A stretch of 64,000 bases of DNA, from positions 1-64,000 of the forward strand of contig JABIGF010000006.1 in assembly GCA_018650285.1 (NCBI GenBank), read 5' to 3'. Below the pieces are notes generated by a model. It had not been told where the DNA came from. It saw only the letters and a program-made list of their open reading frames with translations, and made no database searches. This stretch comes from Methanobacteriota archaeon (GTDB lineage: Archaea > Thermoplasmatota > Poseidoniia > Poseidoniales > Thalassarchaeaceae). Below, in pieces: positions 17,047 through 25,369 of the stretch (within the stretch, counting starts at the first letter, position 1; each line of letters opens with the position of its first letter). Position numbers and translations under genes: made by a program.

Positions 17047-17817
17047 TCAGGCATAGAATGCTTGCGAGTCCTTTTCATCAGCCATGAAATCAAGTGGCAA
17101 TTCTGCAATTTCATCTAGGTCAAAGAATGCTCTCAATTTTTCAGCAGTATCCTTTGTATTGTCAACTTCAAGGCCTAAATCAAGTTTGAATGATTCTTTC
17201 AAGAATGAAACAATCCTGTCAGCAGCAACGGTATCGACACTTGTTCCAACAGTTTCAGCGATAATACAGGCTGCTGGTTGGTTGAATGTAGGTGCAAGAG
17301 ATGAGACCATCCCAGTCATCCCAATAATTCCAGCAGAAGGATGTTCTTTGGAGACTTCCAATCCCATATCTTTCATTGCAGATGCATCATCTTTGCTTGA
17401 ACAGACAATGTGTATGGCTTCGTCGCCAGGCTCTGCTGAAAGTCCTGCTAACACTAGCAGCCGTCCAATTTTTGCTTTCTTACAACATTCAAGCAGTATT
17501 GATGCAACTTCGAATTGCCCGGCAGGAGTCAGCGGCTGAAAATTGCTAGTCAGTGCCAATATTTTTTGGCCACTTGGTAATGTGACTGAAAATACATCTA
17601 ATGAAGGCGGGATAAGAAGACCTTGCTCATTGAGAGTAGCATGAGGTGGCAAATCGGGGTGAAGAATTCTAACAACTAGGTCACTTTCATGGGTATTGAC
17701 TAAACTATCTGTCACAACCTTTCCTACATTTCCGACGCCAGGGACAGCGTGCAACATCAAATCGCACGAGGGAAAACTTTCATTCTCACCATGCCAAACA
17801 AGACGAGCCCTGCTCAT
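17047..17817 (-). CDS. PAC2-family protein (proteasome assembly chaperone-like)
   Basis: 256 residues matching the PAC2 family: an N-terminal AVPGVGNVGKVVTDSLV, a central LVLAGLSAEPG, then SAGIIGMTGMVSSLAPTFNQPAACIIAETVG, followed by a short acidic helical tail. Archaeal members are conserved next to translation genes and are related to eukaryotic proteasome assembly chaperone 2; biochemical function in archaea is not settled. Its start overlaps the nop10 stop by four bases, so it is the last gene of the L44e-S27e-aIF2alpha-Nop10 operon. It ends two bases from the convergent ubiquitin-like gene. That adjacency is suggestive for protein turnover but unproven. Confidence 0.8.
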   Translation of the reverse strand: MSRARLVWHGENESFPSCDLMLHAVPGVGNVGKVVTDSLVNTHESDLVVRILHPDLPPHATLNEQGLLIPPSLDVFSVTLPSGQKILALTSNFQPLTPAGQFEVASILLECCKKAKIGRLLVLAGLSAEPGDEAIHIVCSSKDDASAMKDMGLEVSKEHPSAGIIGMTGMVSSLAPTFNQPAACIIAETVGTSVDTVAADRIVSFLKESFKLDLGLEVDNTKDTAEKLRAFFDLDEIAELPLDFMADEKDSQAFYA

Positions 17818-18023
17818 TCTTCTTCCACCTTAGGGGATGGCAGATTCTCAACCCATTTCGGGTCAGTCACTTTTTGATATTCGCGACGACGCTTTGCTTG
17901 CGGGTCTTGTGGCGAGAATTTCAGTGGTCCCGCTGCTTGAGCAGTACCGCCACATTTCTTACAAGTTGTTGAGAGACCATAAGCCCCACAATCTTTGCAT
18001 TTCTGCATTTTTGAGCGTACCAT
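17814..18023 (-). CDS. nop10: H/ACA RNP protein Nop10
   Basis: 69 residues, a core part of the box H/ACA pseudouridylation particle with Cbf5, Gar1 and L7Ae. The zinc ribbon is intact (CKDCGAYGLSTTCKKCGG), followed by the linker LKFSPQDPQAKRRREYQK that contacts Cbf5. Slightly longer than the usual 55-60 residues because of an acidic tail. It is located between aIF2-alpha and the PAC2-family gene, the common archaeal arrangement. Confidence 0.93.
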   Translation of the reverse strand: MVRSKMQKCKDCGAYGLSTTCKKCGGTAQAAGPLKFSPQDPQAKRRREYQKVTDPKWVENLPSPKVEEE

Positions 18024-18077
18024 GTCAATCCCTTATTTTCAATTGCAGGCGACCCGGTTCAAAGCGATTGCCCAATA

Positions 18078-18866
18078 TTAAGTACGTTCAATGATTGCTG
18101 TGCCACCTGCTGCAGTAACGACAGGTATTGCGGTTGATTCAACCGCTTGCCATGCAGTTTCTGCCGATTTGTAATCTGGCGCCTTGATTTCAACACGATA
18201 TCTTGGCGCACCATCGTAATGACAAGTGACGACAGTTTCTTCTTCCTCAATAGTTCCTGCTTCCTCTGCCGAAGCAAGTGCTTCTCGAATGATTTCTATT
18301 CCATCTTCGGCAACAACTTGAATGTCAAGGAAACCACGGATGTTGACAAAAGGTGGGATAATATTTTCAACAGCGAGTTCAATGAATACCTTACACCAAT
18401 CGCCTTCAAAACCGGCCTCTTTGAGTGCTACGGCATCAATTGCACACTCTTCAAATGATGAGTATAGATCTCCAAAGGATTCGATTAGTTCGCCTTTGAA
18501 ATCAGAAAGTTCAGTCTCTGACCACTTGACACGTTCGCCAACGATGGTTAGAAGTTGATTTGCACGGTTCTCGTTCTTCCACTTTTGCATCGCATCTCTG
18601 CGGCGTTCTTCACTGACCGCTTTGAGTGAAAGTTCCACTGATTTTCCCTTTTTGACTTTGATGACTTTTGCAGCAATTCTCTGACCCTTGCGAACAAAAC
18701 CACGTATGTTCTTGACCCAACCAGCTGCAATTTCACCAACGAAGATGAAACCTTCTTTGTCGCCATAACTGTCAATTGTCGCATAAGCGCCATTCTTTTT
18801 GACTTCTGAAATAACGCAGACGACAATTTCGCCTTCATCAGGCCATTCATCATTGTCTTCTGCCAT
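18078..18866 (-). CDS. eif2a: Translation initiation factor aIF2 alpha subunit
   Basis: Part of the aIF2 trimer that delivers initiator tRNA. The 262 residues show an N-terminal S1 domain (about 10-85: GEIVVCVISEVKKNGAYATI...GFIFVGEIAAGWVKNIRGFV...ELSLKAVS), a helical middle domain, and a C-terminal alpha/beta domain that contacts the gamma subunit (RGFLDIQVVAEDGIEIIREAL). The length is normal. It lies 18 bases downstream of the S27e stop and upstream of nop10. Confidence 0.95.
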   Translation of the reverse strand: MAEDNDEWPDEGEIVVCVISEVKKNGAYATIDSYGDKEGFIFVGEIAAGWVKNIRGFVRKGQRIAAKVIKVKKGKSVELSLKAVSEERRRDAMQKWKNENRANQLLTIVGERVKWSETELSDFKGELIESFGDLYSSFEECAIDAVALKEAGFEGDWCKVFIELAVENIIPPFVNIRGFLDIQVVAEDGIEIIREALASAEEAGTIEEEETVVTCHYDGAPRYRVEIKAPDYKSAETAWQAVESTAIPVVTAAGGTAIIERT

Positions 18867-18884
18867 CAGTTATTCACCTGCGGT

Positions 18885-19055
18885 TTACTCTAGAATCTCA
18901 ACAACGGCTGCAGAGACAAGTTTTGCCTTGCCACCAGCGGGCTGAGTTAGAGTTGCACCACAGATGTTGCACGAAATCTTCGTGCAGGCGCGCTCAAAAA
19001 TAACCTGTTCATTTCCACAATCTCGGCAAGCAACTCGTACAAAATTTCCACTCAT
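18885..19055 (-). CDS. rps27e: Ribosomal protein S27e
   Basis: A 56-residue gene. The translation begins MSGNFVRVACRDCGNEQVIF. The zinc ribbon has both pairs (CRDC and CNIC), followed by GATLTQPAGGKAKLVSA, which matches the archaeal S27e C-terminus. It lies 10 bases downstream of the L44e stop and 18 bases before aIF2-alpha. This is the standard archaeal order, and it supports the call. Confidence 0.95.
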   Translation of the reverse strand: MSGNFVRVACRDCGNEQVIFERACTKISCNICGATLTQPAGGKAKLVSAAVVEILE

Positions 19056-19065
19056 TTCTCTCGCC

Positions 19066-19350
19066 TCATTCGTCAGTTAGGTTGAATTTCTTTGCTCTGT
19101 GGCACTTTGGTGTGTGTGCCTTACCGGTTTCTGTGCATCGGTATAGAATGTTAACACGGCGTGTTGGCTTTTCTCGGCCCTCTGGCTTTGGACGTGGGAA
19201 ACCACGGTATCCAGCAGTGACTCTACGGAATCTTCTCTGACCCCACTTCAACTCACTTGCTCGGCGTTTCTTAACGCGCTCAATAGTGTGTAATGTGTGG
19301 CGTCCAGCCTTGGGGCTGTAGCGCATGACTTTTCTTGGACGGTTAACCAT
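19066..19350 (-). CDS. rpl44e: Ribosomal protein L44e lacking most zinc cysteines
   Basis: A 94-residue large-subunit protein. The central ASELKWGQRRFRRVTAGYRGFPRP and terminal RAKKFNLTDE are typical of archaeal L44e. The usual zinc site (two CxxC pairs) is mostly gone. The first pair is replaced by YSPKAG; only one cysteine of the second remains (YRCTETGKAH). The start is the ATG at 19350, preceded by a strong GGAGGT. The open frame extends further upstream but without family similarity. It is the first gene of the translation operon, with a palindromic leader just upstream. Confidence 0.93.
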   Translation of the reverse strand: MVNRPRKVMRYSPKAGRHTLHTIERVKKRRASELKWGQRRFRRVTAGYRGFPRPKPEGREKPTRRVNILYRCTETGKAHTPKCHRAKKFNLTDE

Positions 19351-19364
19351 GAATGTACCTCCTA

Positions 19365-19385
19365 CGCCCTTAGGGCGAGTCGCCC
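19365..19385 (-). promoter_or_regulatory. Overlapping alternative hairpins upstream of L44e operon
   Basis: The minus strand reads GGGCG-ACT-CGCCC-TAA-GGGCG. The middle CGCCC can pair with either flanking GGGCG, giving two mutually exclusive 5-bp hairpins. The downstream one ends 14 bases before the L44e ATG, next to the GGAGGT ribosome site. If the region is transcribed it could act as a switch. A TATA-like CTCAAATAGG at 19397-19406 would place the start site close to or inside it, in which case an operator is more likely. Confidence 0.4.
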
Positions 19386-19500
19386 ACCGACGGCCCCTAT
19401 TTGAGAGTGTCGTGCCAAGCGAAGTCTTTCGAAAGTCCGAAAACGGCTTACTCAAAGTCAATCTTCAAGGTGATGGACCCTCTCGCAGGCCTTGGTAGTG

Positions 19501-20283
19501 ATGCTTCCCGAGCAGTATTTGTTGTTGCAGTTTTGGCTGCCTTTAATTCTGTCTCCACTCGGAGTAGGCTTAGCTATCGCTAAGGACCAAAGCCGTCGCC
19601 GTGTAGGTCAACTACTCCTTATTCTGATTGCAATAGCGTTAATCCTTCACCCTAAGGGTTTAGATGCATCAAATGAAGGATGGGTGCTTCATCTATTGAT
19701 GTCCTTAATTGGGCCTCTTGCAGCCTTTTTATTCGGTGCTTGGTTTGCATTATTTTCTGGCCCGATTTCAGTAGCCCCGTTGCCACGAAGCGTGCGGCCA
19801 TTTGGATTTGCATTGATGGCTTTAGGCGCAGCCTGGTTTCTGTGGATGCTATTCATGGCAAGACCGTCAATTGACGGTGTATCAAATCCATGGTGGCAAC
19901 ATTTTGTCACTAGCCTGCTAACATCTCTAGTTGTAGTTGCAGGCTTCGCTGGAGCCTTTGCAATAATAATGGGAGATGGACGACAAAAAGAAGCGTCAAT
20001 CATGGCGCTTATTTCACTAGCATCATTTGGTCTTCTAATCTACTTACTAGCGGAAGGTACTGAATCAGACGACCCAGTATTTTGGAGAAGTGCTTCGTGG
20101 GGCGTGCTTGGTGATCTTGCTGGCATGCTTGTTGGTGGAGGATTAGCCTTGGCGACATTCGTGACATTTGTTTGGCTCGGTGAGAAAAGAATGGGCGTTC
20201 CAAATGAAGTAGAGCCACTAAGCAGTGAGGAATCCGCTCGCGTACAAGAGATACTCGCAGATAATGTGGAGGTGGGTGAATGA
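19501..20283 (+). CDS. Polytopic membrane protein, unknown
   Basis: 260 residues with about seven hydrophobic segments and no recognised family motif. Segments include LLLQFWLPLILSPLGVGLAI, LLLILIAIALIL, LLMSLIGPLAAFLFGAWFALF, FALMALGAAWFLWMLFM and two C-terminal helices, with an acidic cytosolic tail (SSEESARVQEILAD). The frame opens at TTG 19492; ATG 19501 is chosen. Its TGA overlaps the next gene's ATG (ATGA), so the two membrane proteins are translationally coupled and may form a complex. The pair sits between the L44e operon (divergent) and L37e. Confidence 0.6.
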   Translation: MLPEQYLLLQFWLPLILSPLGVGLAIAKDQSRRRVGQLLLILIAIALILHPKGLDASNEGWVLHLLMSLIGPLAAFLFGAWFALFSGPISVAPLPRSVRPFGFALMALGAAWFLWMLFMARPSIDGVSNPWWQHFVTSLLTSLVVVAGFAGAFAIIMGDGRQKEASIMALISLASFGLLIYLLAEGTESDDPVFWRSASWGVLGDLAGMLVGGGLALATFVTFVWLGEKRMGVPNEVEPLSSEESARVQEILADNVEVGE

Positions 20284-20783
20284 CATCAGAAGGAGATGCT
20301 GTTCGAGATTGGCGCGCCCTCTCAATAGTTGTCATAGCGTTAGTTGTCCTAATTTTTGTCGCGAATTTGCACCTTGAAGTGAGGGGTGAAGTAGAAGATG
20401 TGGGGATATTTTCTCGCTTTATTCATTCTGTAATTCTCAGTTTTATTATGGTTAATGGTGCGCTCTTTTTGATAACATTAGCACTTTCTCACAAACATGC
20501 AAAAATTGTTGAGCAAGCACTTGGGACACTATTCGCCTCTGTTGCCGGCGCCCTGCTTTTTGGCATTATCATTGACGCCGGTTTGACCCTAAATGGAGCG
20601 CCATCTGATGTATGGTCTCAATTTGCTGTAACTGCCATCCGCTTAATGGTTGCAGATTTGGCCATTCTTCTCGCTTTTGGTATCAGTTTCGGGGTACTAC
20701 TCACATTAGTTACTGGTCGAAAAAACCCAGCCGACCCATTGCTTGACCTGAATTCCACCTCTTTTGAAGTCGAAGAGGAATGA
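20280..20783 (+). CDS. Four-helix membrane protein, unknown
   Basis: 167 residues with four predicted membrane helices (ALSIVVIALVVLIFVANL, FIHSVILSFIMVNGALFLITLAL, LGTLFASVAGALLFGIIIDAG, LMVADLAILLAFGISFGVLLTLV) and an acidic C-terminus. It overlaps the preceding membrane-protein gene by four bases. No family recognised. The tight coupling implies a joint function with its neighbour. Confidence 0.6.
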   Translation: MTSEGDAVRDWRALSIVVIALVVLIFVANLHLEVRGEVEDVGIFSRFIHSVILSFIMVNGALFLITLALSHKHAKIVEQALGTLFASVAGALLFGIIIDAGLTLNGAPSDVWSQFAVTAIRLMVADLAILLAFGISFGVLLTLVTGRKNPADPLLDLNSTSFEVEEE

Positions 20784-20840
20784 GCAAGCCTCATAATGGG
20801 GTGGTCGGTCGGCGGGCTGCTAATAGCAGAGGTGTCTAAC

Positions 20841-21020
20841 ATGAGTAAAGGTACTCCAAGCATGGGTAAGCGTCAGAAAAGCACCCATATTCTCTGCCGT
20901 CGGTGTGGAAACCATTCGTATCACAAGCAGAAGAGCGTTTGCTCTTCTTGTGGATACGGTGCTACCGCTCGTCGTCGCTCATTTGGTTGGGCGAAGAAGA
21001 ACCGCCGACCTAAAAATTGA
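20841..21020 (+). CDS. rpl37e: Ribosomal protein L37e
   Basis: 59 residues. [37 protein letters not shown] matches archaeal L37e, with both zinc CxxC pairs present. The ATG at 20841 follows AGAGGTG; an upstream in-frame ATG (20796) would add residues unlike the family. The next gene downstream is purF, after a 162-base T-rich spacer. Confidence 0.94.
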   Translation: MSKGTPSMGKRQKSTHILCRRCGNHSYHKQKSVCSSCGYGATARRRSFGWAKKNRRPKN

Positions 21021-21142
21021 GTTGCATTTTGTAACTTTGGGCATTTTCGTAATTTTGTTAATGGATTCATCATTGACTAGAATTTCAACGGTTGATTTCT
21101 TATTACATCCAAGGAATCAGTTTCTAACTTGAATGAAGACCA

Positions 21143-21150
21143 CTAAATAC
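21143..21150 (+). promoter_or_regulatory. TATA-like element for purF
   Basis: CTAAATAC lies 33-40 bases upstream of the purF ATG (21183). The expected start site about 26 bases downstream would give a very short leader. Position and composition only. Confidence 0.35.
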
Positions 21151-21182
21151 CGACGGCGGTGGGGTGCCATTCAGGGACCGAG

Positions 21183-22757
21183 ATGTGTGGCATCATCGGA
21201 ATAGCAGGCCTGCCAGAGTCGCAGGTCAACAAAATGCTGTATGATGGCTTGCTTGTTCTGCAACACCGAGGCCAAGATGCAGCAGGCATCGTCACTTGTG
21301 ATGAAGACCACCTTCACCTAAGAAAATCAAACGGACTTGTCCGTGATGTGTTTCATGAGCGCCATCTAAAGCGTCTTTCTGGCTCAATGGGGATTGGTCA
21401 TGTCAGATACCCAACAGCAGGCAGTTGCTCATCTGCAGAAGCACAACCACTCTACGTAAATTCACCCTACGGTATCACGATTGCACACAATGGTAATCTC
21501 GTAAATGCCGAAGAACAGGCGCGTCAACTCTACTTAGACGACTTGCGTCATGTCAACACATCTTCTGATTCTGAAGTTCTCCTCAATGTCTTTGCTCATG
21601 AATTGCAAAAACTTGGAAAAGAGAATTTGAAGATTGGAAGCGATCTCTATTTGGATGTTCAACAGATTTTCAAAGCGGTTAGTGAAGTGCATAACAGAGT
21701 TAGTGGCGGCTACGCAGTAGTCGGAATGGTCAACGGATACGGTCTCTTTGCTTTCCGTGACCCATATGGAATACGCCCTCTTGTGTATGGAGTGATAGAA
21801 TATGAGGATGGGCGCAAGGAATGGGCTGTTGCTTCGGAAAGTGTTGCTCTTGATACTCTAGGGTTTGAGGTGGTAGGAGATGTTGCCCCTGGTGAATGTA
21901 TTTTCATTACAATGAATGGAGAAATGTATACTCAACAATGCCACTCATCGCCAAAATTACAATCTTGCATTTTTGAATATGTTTACTTCGCCCGTCCCGA
22001 TTCAGTCATTGATGGGATGTCTGTGCATCAAGCTCGCTTGAATATGGGTGAGCGTCTGGCTGATAAAATCATGGAAATGAAGCCTGAGCATGGAATTGAT
22101 GTTGTAATGCCTATTCCAGATAGTGGCCGTTATGCTGCAATTCAGACAGCAGCGAGACTTGGTGTTGAATTCCGTGAAGGTTTTGTCAAGAATCGATATG
22201 TTGGTAGGACTTTCATCATGCCAGGACAAGCCCAGCGCCAAGATTCAGTTCGTAAGAAATTGAATCCGCTACCGAGTGAATTTGAAGGTAAGACGGTTCT
22301 ACTTGTTGACGATTCTATTGTCCGTGGAAATACATCCAAAAAAATTGTTGAGATGGCCCGTCAAGTTGGTGCAAAGAAAGTCTACTTTGCATCTTCAGCA
22401 CCACCACTTCTGCATCCAAATGTGTATGGTATTGACATGCCGGCAAGAAATGAATACATTGCACACGGTCAATCTATAGATGAGATCGGTGAAGCGATAG
22501 GTGCTGATTTCCTCGTGTATCAAGACTTAGATGAATTGATTGCAGCATGTACTCCTGATGATGGAAAAGAACACTTGTTTGATGTCTCTTGTTTTACCGG
22601 AGAATATTGTACGGGTGATGTTTCCGAAGATTATCTAATTAATCTTGAGCGGGCAAGAAATGATGCTGCAAAGAGTGGTAATGGTGAGTCAAACGATGAT
22701 GATGATGATGATGATTCTGGCGAAAATGATTCCATTGATATGCACAATGAAGATTAA
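21183..22757 (+). CDS. purF: Amidophosphoribosyltransferase
   Basis: Catalyses the first step of purine synthesis, PRPP plus glutamine to phosphoribosylamine. The start at 21183 puts the nucleophile Cys at position 2 (MCGIIGIAG), which the Ntn glutaminase domain needs after Met removal. Glutaminase motifs include GIGHVRYPTAG and AHNGNLVNA. The phosphoribosyltransferase domain has the PRPP loop LLVDDSIVRGNTSKKIV. The 524-residue length exceeds the usual 460-500 because of a C-terminal acidic tail with seven consecutive Asp, from a GAT repeat. It overlaps or abuts the THUMP gene downstream. Confidence 0.96.
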   Translation: MCGIIGIAGLPESQVNKMLYDGLLVLQHRGQDAAGIVTCDEDHLHLRKSNGLVRDVFHERHLKRLSGSMGIGHVRYPTAGSCSSAEAQPLYVNSPYGITIAHNGNLVNAEEQARQLYLDDLRHVNTSSDSEVLLNVFAHELQKLGKENLKIGSDLYLDVQQIFKAVSEVHNRVSGGYAVVGMVNGYGLFAFRDPYGIRPLVYGVIEYEDGRKEWAVASESVALDTLGFEVVGDVAPGECIFITMNGEMYTQQCHSSPKLQSCIFEYVYFARPDSVIDGMSVHQARLNMGERLADKIMEMKPEHGIDVVMPIPDSGRYAAIQTAARLGVEFREGFVKNRYVGRTFIMPGQAQRQDSVRKKLNPLPSEFEGKTVLLVDDSIVRGNTSKKIVEMARQVGAKKVYFASSAPPLLHPNVYGIDMPARNEYIAHGQSIDEIGEAIGADFLVYQDLDELIAACTPDDGKEHLFDVSCFTGEYCTGDVSEDYLINLERARNDAAKSGNGESNDDDDDDDSGENDSIDMHNED

Positions 22758-22795
22758 TGTGGGCAAACCGTGCCCAAATTAACGAGGTGAGTGAG

Positions 22796-23674
22796 ATGCG
22801 TTGGATTTTGAGAATGGGAGAAATTCTGTTGAAGTCTCGTCCAGTTCGGAAATTTATGCGTAAAGCATTGCAAAGACACTTGGTTTCTCAGTGTATTGTC
22901 AGGGGTGCAAAAGTCAAAGTCACACCATGGCAAGGTATGCTCTTTCTTGACTTGATTGAAGGTGAGGCCGAAGCAGTTGAAGATGCGATGCGTCATACAT
23001 TTGGTTTGACTTTTGCAGACCCATTAACTTCTGTTGCAGTTGACCCTGCTGTAGTTGCAGAAGCAGTAATTGCTGATGCTCCAGCTAACGAAGGAGCAAC
23101 ATTTGCAGTACAATGCAAAAGACATGGCGTGAAGTCAGGTGAATGGAATAGTCAGACTTTTGCAGGTGCTGTAGGCGCCGAAATATTAGCACGTGCTCCA
23201 CATTTGAAAGTCAATTTAGGAAATCCGGAATGGGCGGTTAGAATTGCTCTAATGCCAGAAGAAGTTGGATTATTGGGTGATAGAATATATTGTCCAGGTG
23301 GTCTACCAACTGGCGTTCAAGGGTCTGTCATTGCTAATTTGCAAACAGAACGTGATTACTTGGCTGCTTGGTTAGTCATGCGGCGTGGGTGCCGTCTTGT
23401 AATTAATGAAGAATCAAAATCCAATTTAACTAAACTTGTTGGACTATGGGACCCATCACAAACGAATGCGAAATGGAAGAGCCATTTAGCAACTGCACCA
23501 GGGCCCGGGCATATAGGTGAAGTGTGGGCGGTTGTGGGAGATAATTTGCCACCGCGTATAGAGGAAAATGAAGGTGAAGTGCCGATGGCAAACCTTGAGC
23601 CACTTGCTGGTTGGGATGAAGATTCAATATTAGAGTTGGAAATACGTGCCGAAAGTAATGCGGCGATAGCATGA
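22796..23674 (+). CDS. THUMP-domain protein, ThiI-like with lost PP-loop
   Basis: 292 residues aligned with the first half of ThiI, the tRNA 4-thiouridine enzyme. It has an N-terminal GEILLKSRPVRKFMRKAL, then a THUMP domain (about 60-160), then GGLPTGVQGSV. In ThiI this last motif is followed by the ATP-binding SGGxDSPVAAWLMMKRG. Here the equivalent stretch is NLQTERDYLAAWLVMRRG: the flank is kept but the PP-loop signature is gone. Only about 75 residues follow, so most of the sulfurtransferase domain is missing. It is probably a tRNA-binding protein that cannot activate uridine itself. ATG 22796 follows GAGGTG at good spacing; an ATG at 22757 overlapping the purF stop is the alternative. Confidence 0.75.
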   Translation: MRWILRMGEILLKSRPVRKFMRKALQRHLVSQCIVRGAKVKVTPWQGMLFLDLIEGEAEAVEDAMRHTFGLTFADPLTSVAVDPAVVAEAVIADAPANEGATFAVQCKRHGVKSGEWNSQTFAGAVGAEILARAPHLKVNLGNPEWAVRIALMPEEVGLLGDRIYCPGGLPTGVQGSVIANLQTERDYLAAWLVMRRGCRLVINEESKSNLTKLVGLWDPSQTNAKWKSHLATAPGPGHIGEVWAVVGDNLPPRIEENEGEVPMANLEPLAGWDEDSILELEIRAESNAAIA

Positions 23675-23707
23675 AAGAGAAGAGCCCTCCTCTAGAATTT
23701 GAAAGCG

Positions 23708-25303
23708 ATGCCACTCACCATTGACCCAGCCAATCTTATGAAACCCGATTCTCGGGTAACTGCAGTTGCATTTACTGCCGATGGCAAGTATCTTGCATGG
23801 GGTGAGGAGGGTGGAAAACTTTCAATTTGTGACCCAATTGGTGAAGATTCTTCAGATGAAAAAACAATTGAAGGAGGGATATCAAAATTATGTTTCACCC
23901 CTGATGGTTTGGTTATTGTAGGTAGCCACTCTGGCGACTTGCATGCTCATGAAAGACTCGGTGGGCACCGCTGGAGCCATCATCTTGGTGGAGGTTGTGA
24001 TCATTTAGCAGTGGCGCCAACTGGTGATTTGATAGCAGTCATTGATGGTGCTCGCCTGTTACATTTGTTATCCTCTAGCGGAAAACTTCTTTCTCACTTT
24101 GAATCAGGTGAGTTGATGTTACTTGCAGTCTCTCCTAGAGGAGACTCCGTAGCAGTTGGTGATGATGCTGGTAATGTCACAGTTCTAGGGAGAGAAGGTG
24201 ATGTGAAATTTATTCGTCCCGCCCGTGGAGAACAAGGTGAACGAGTTACCGCCATCACATACCTAAACGACGGCCATCTTTGTATTGCTAGAGAAGCACT
24301 TGATGTGACTATGGGAGAAGAAGAAGAAATTGTTCTTGAGTGGTGGACTCCTATGGGGCAAGAAGCAGCAAGAGTTCCGTTTAGGCAGCGCTGTGAAGTC
24401 TTGAAAGCGACAGCATCAGGAGTTGTTTGTGGCATGTTCGATGGTGAAGTCATTGAATTTGATTCATCAAGAAATCAGAAAACAAGATTCAAGTCATCTT
24501 TCAGTATTCACGACCTTTTGGTGGCGGGAAATAACCTTCTAGTTTCATCATGGTTTCAAGTCCATGCTATCGGCGAGGATGGAAATGAAAAATGGCAAGT
24601 TGAACATACTGGATTGACTGAAATGATTCGGGCCTCTAGAGATGGGTCACTAATTCTAGTTGCTGGAGATAATCAAAATGATTACACACGTGAAAATCAA
24701 ATAATGATTCTTGATTCATCGGCTGAGCCGTATTTGATGCAATCAGGAGCAGATATTGATGCGGATTTGAAAGAATTCTCAACCGCTTCGCCAGCCGAAC
24801 GGGGGGCAAACACTGTTGAAGCGTTATATGGTGGCGATGATGACTATTCTAATCTACTCACTGAAGCAGAGATGGCTCAACTTGCAGGGACTTCACCAAG
24901 TGGTAGTAAAGGTGCAACTGTAGATGGCGATGATGACTTGATGGGGCTGCTTGAAGCAGAAATCACTCTAACAGATGTAACTCAAGAGACATTTGATTTT
25001 GATGCTGCTCTTTCGGAAGATGCTGGTAGAATTAATTTGCCACCGATAGCAGATGCAGGAGATGATCAAATCGTTGAAGGAGATGTAGATGGGGCCGCAG
25101 TCGTCAAACTTGATGGTTCCCGTTCCTACGATGAAGATGGTGAAATCGTCTCACATACTTGGCGTGATGTTAACAACAGAATTATTGGCGAGGCGGCAAT
25201 AATCAAAGTGAAATTGCCGAAAGGGAATCATACATTCACACTTACTGTTACTGATGATGACCATGCAAGTACATCTGATGCAGTCACTGTTCAAGTTAGG
25301 TGA
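23708..25303 (+). CDS. Beta-propeller (WD40-like) protein with C-terminal PKD-type domain
   Basis: 531 residues. The first ~350 contain repeated short strands of WD40/quinoprotein type (VTAVAFTADGKYLAWGEEGGKLSICD, LLAVSPRGDSVAVGDDAGNVTVLG). A low-complexity acidic linker follows (about 370-440). A PKD-like Ig domain ends the protein (PIADAGDDQIVEGD...LDGSRSYDEDGEIVSHTW...FTLTVTDDDHASTSDAVTV). PKD domains are normally extracellular, but no signal peptide or membrane helix is visible here, which is odd. The frame opens at TTG 23699; ATG 23708 is preferred. Function unknown. Confidence 0.7.
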   Translation: MPLTIDPANLMKPDSRVTAVAFTADGKYLAWGEEGGKLSICDPIGEDSSDEKTIEGGISKLCFTPDGLVIVGSHSGDLHAHERLGGHRWSHHLGGGCDHLAVAPTGDLIAVIDGARLLHLLSSSGKLLSHFESGELMLLAVSPRGDSVAVGDDAGNVTVLGREGDVKFIRPARGEQGERVTAITYLNDGHLCIAREALDVTMGEEEEIVLEWWTPMGQEAARVPFRQRCEVLKATASGVVCGMFDGEVIEFDSSRNQKTRFKSSFSIHDLLVAGNNLLVSSWFQVHAIGEDGNEKWQVEHTGLTEMIRASRDGSLILVAGDNQNDYTRENQIMILDSSAEPYLMQSGADIDADLKEFSTASPAERGANTVEALYGGDDDYSNLLTEAEMAQLAGTSPSGSKGATVDGDDDLMGLLEAEITLTDVTQETFDFDAALSEDAGRINLPPIADAGDDQIVEGDVDGAAVVKLDGSRSYDEDGEIVSHTWRDVNNRIIGEAAIIKVKLPKGNHTFTLTVTDDDHASTSDAVTVQVR

Positions 25304-25369
25304 TGTTCAACATCCTCGCCAATGCTTTGCATGGATAATAATAATTAGAATGGCGCACACGATGAATTC

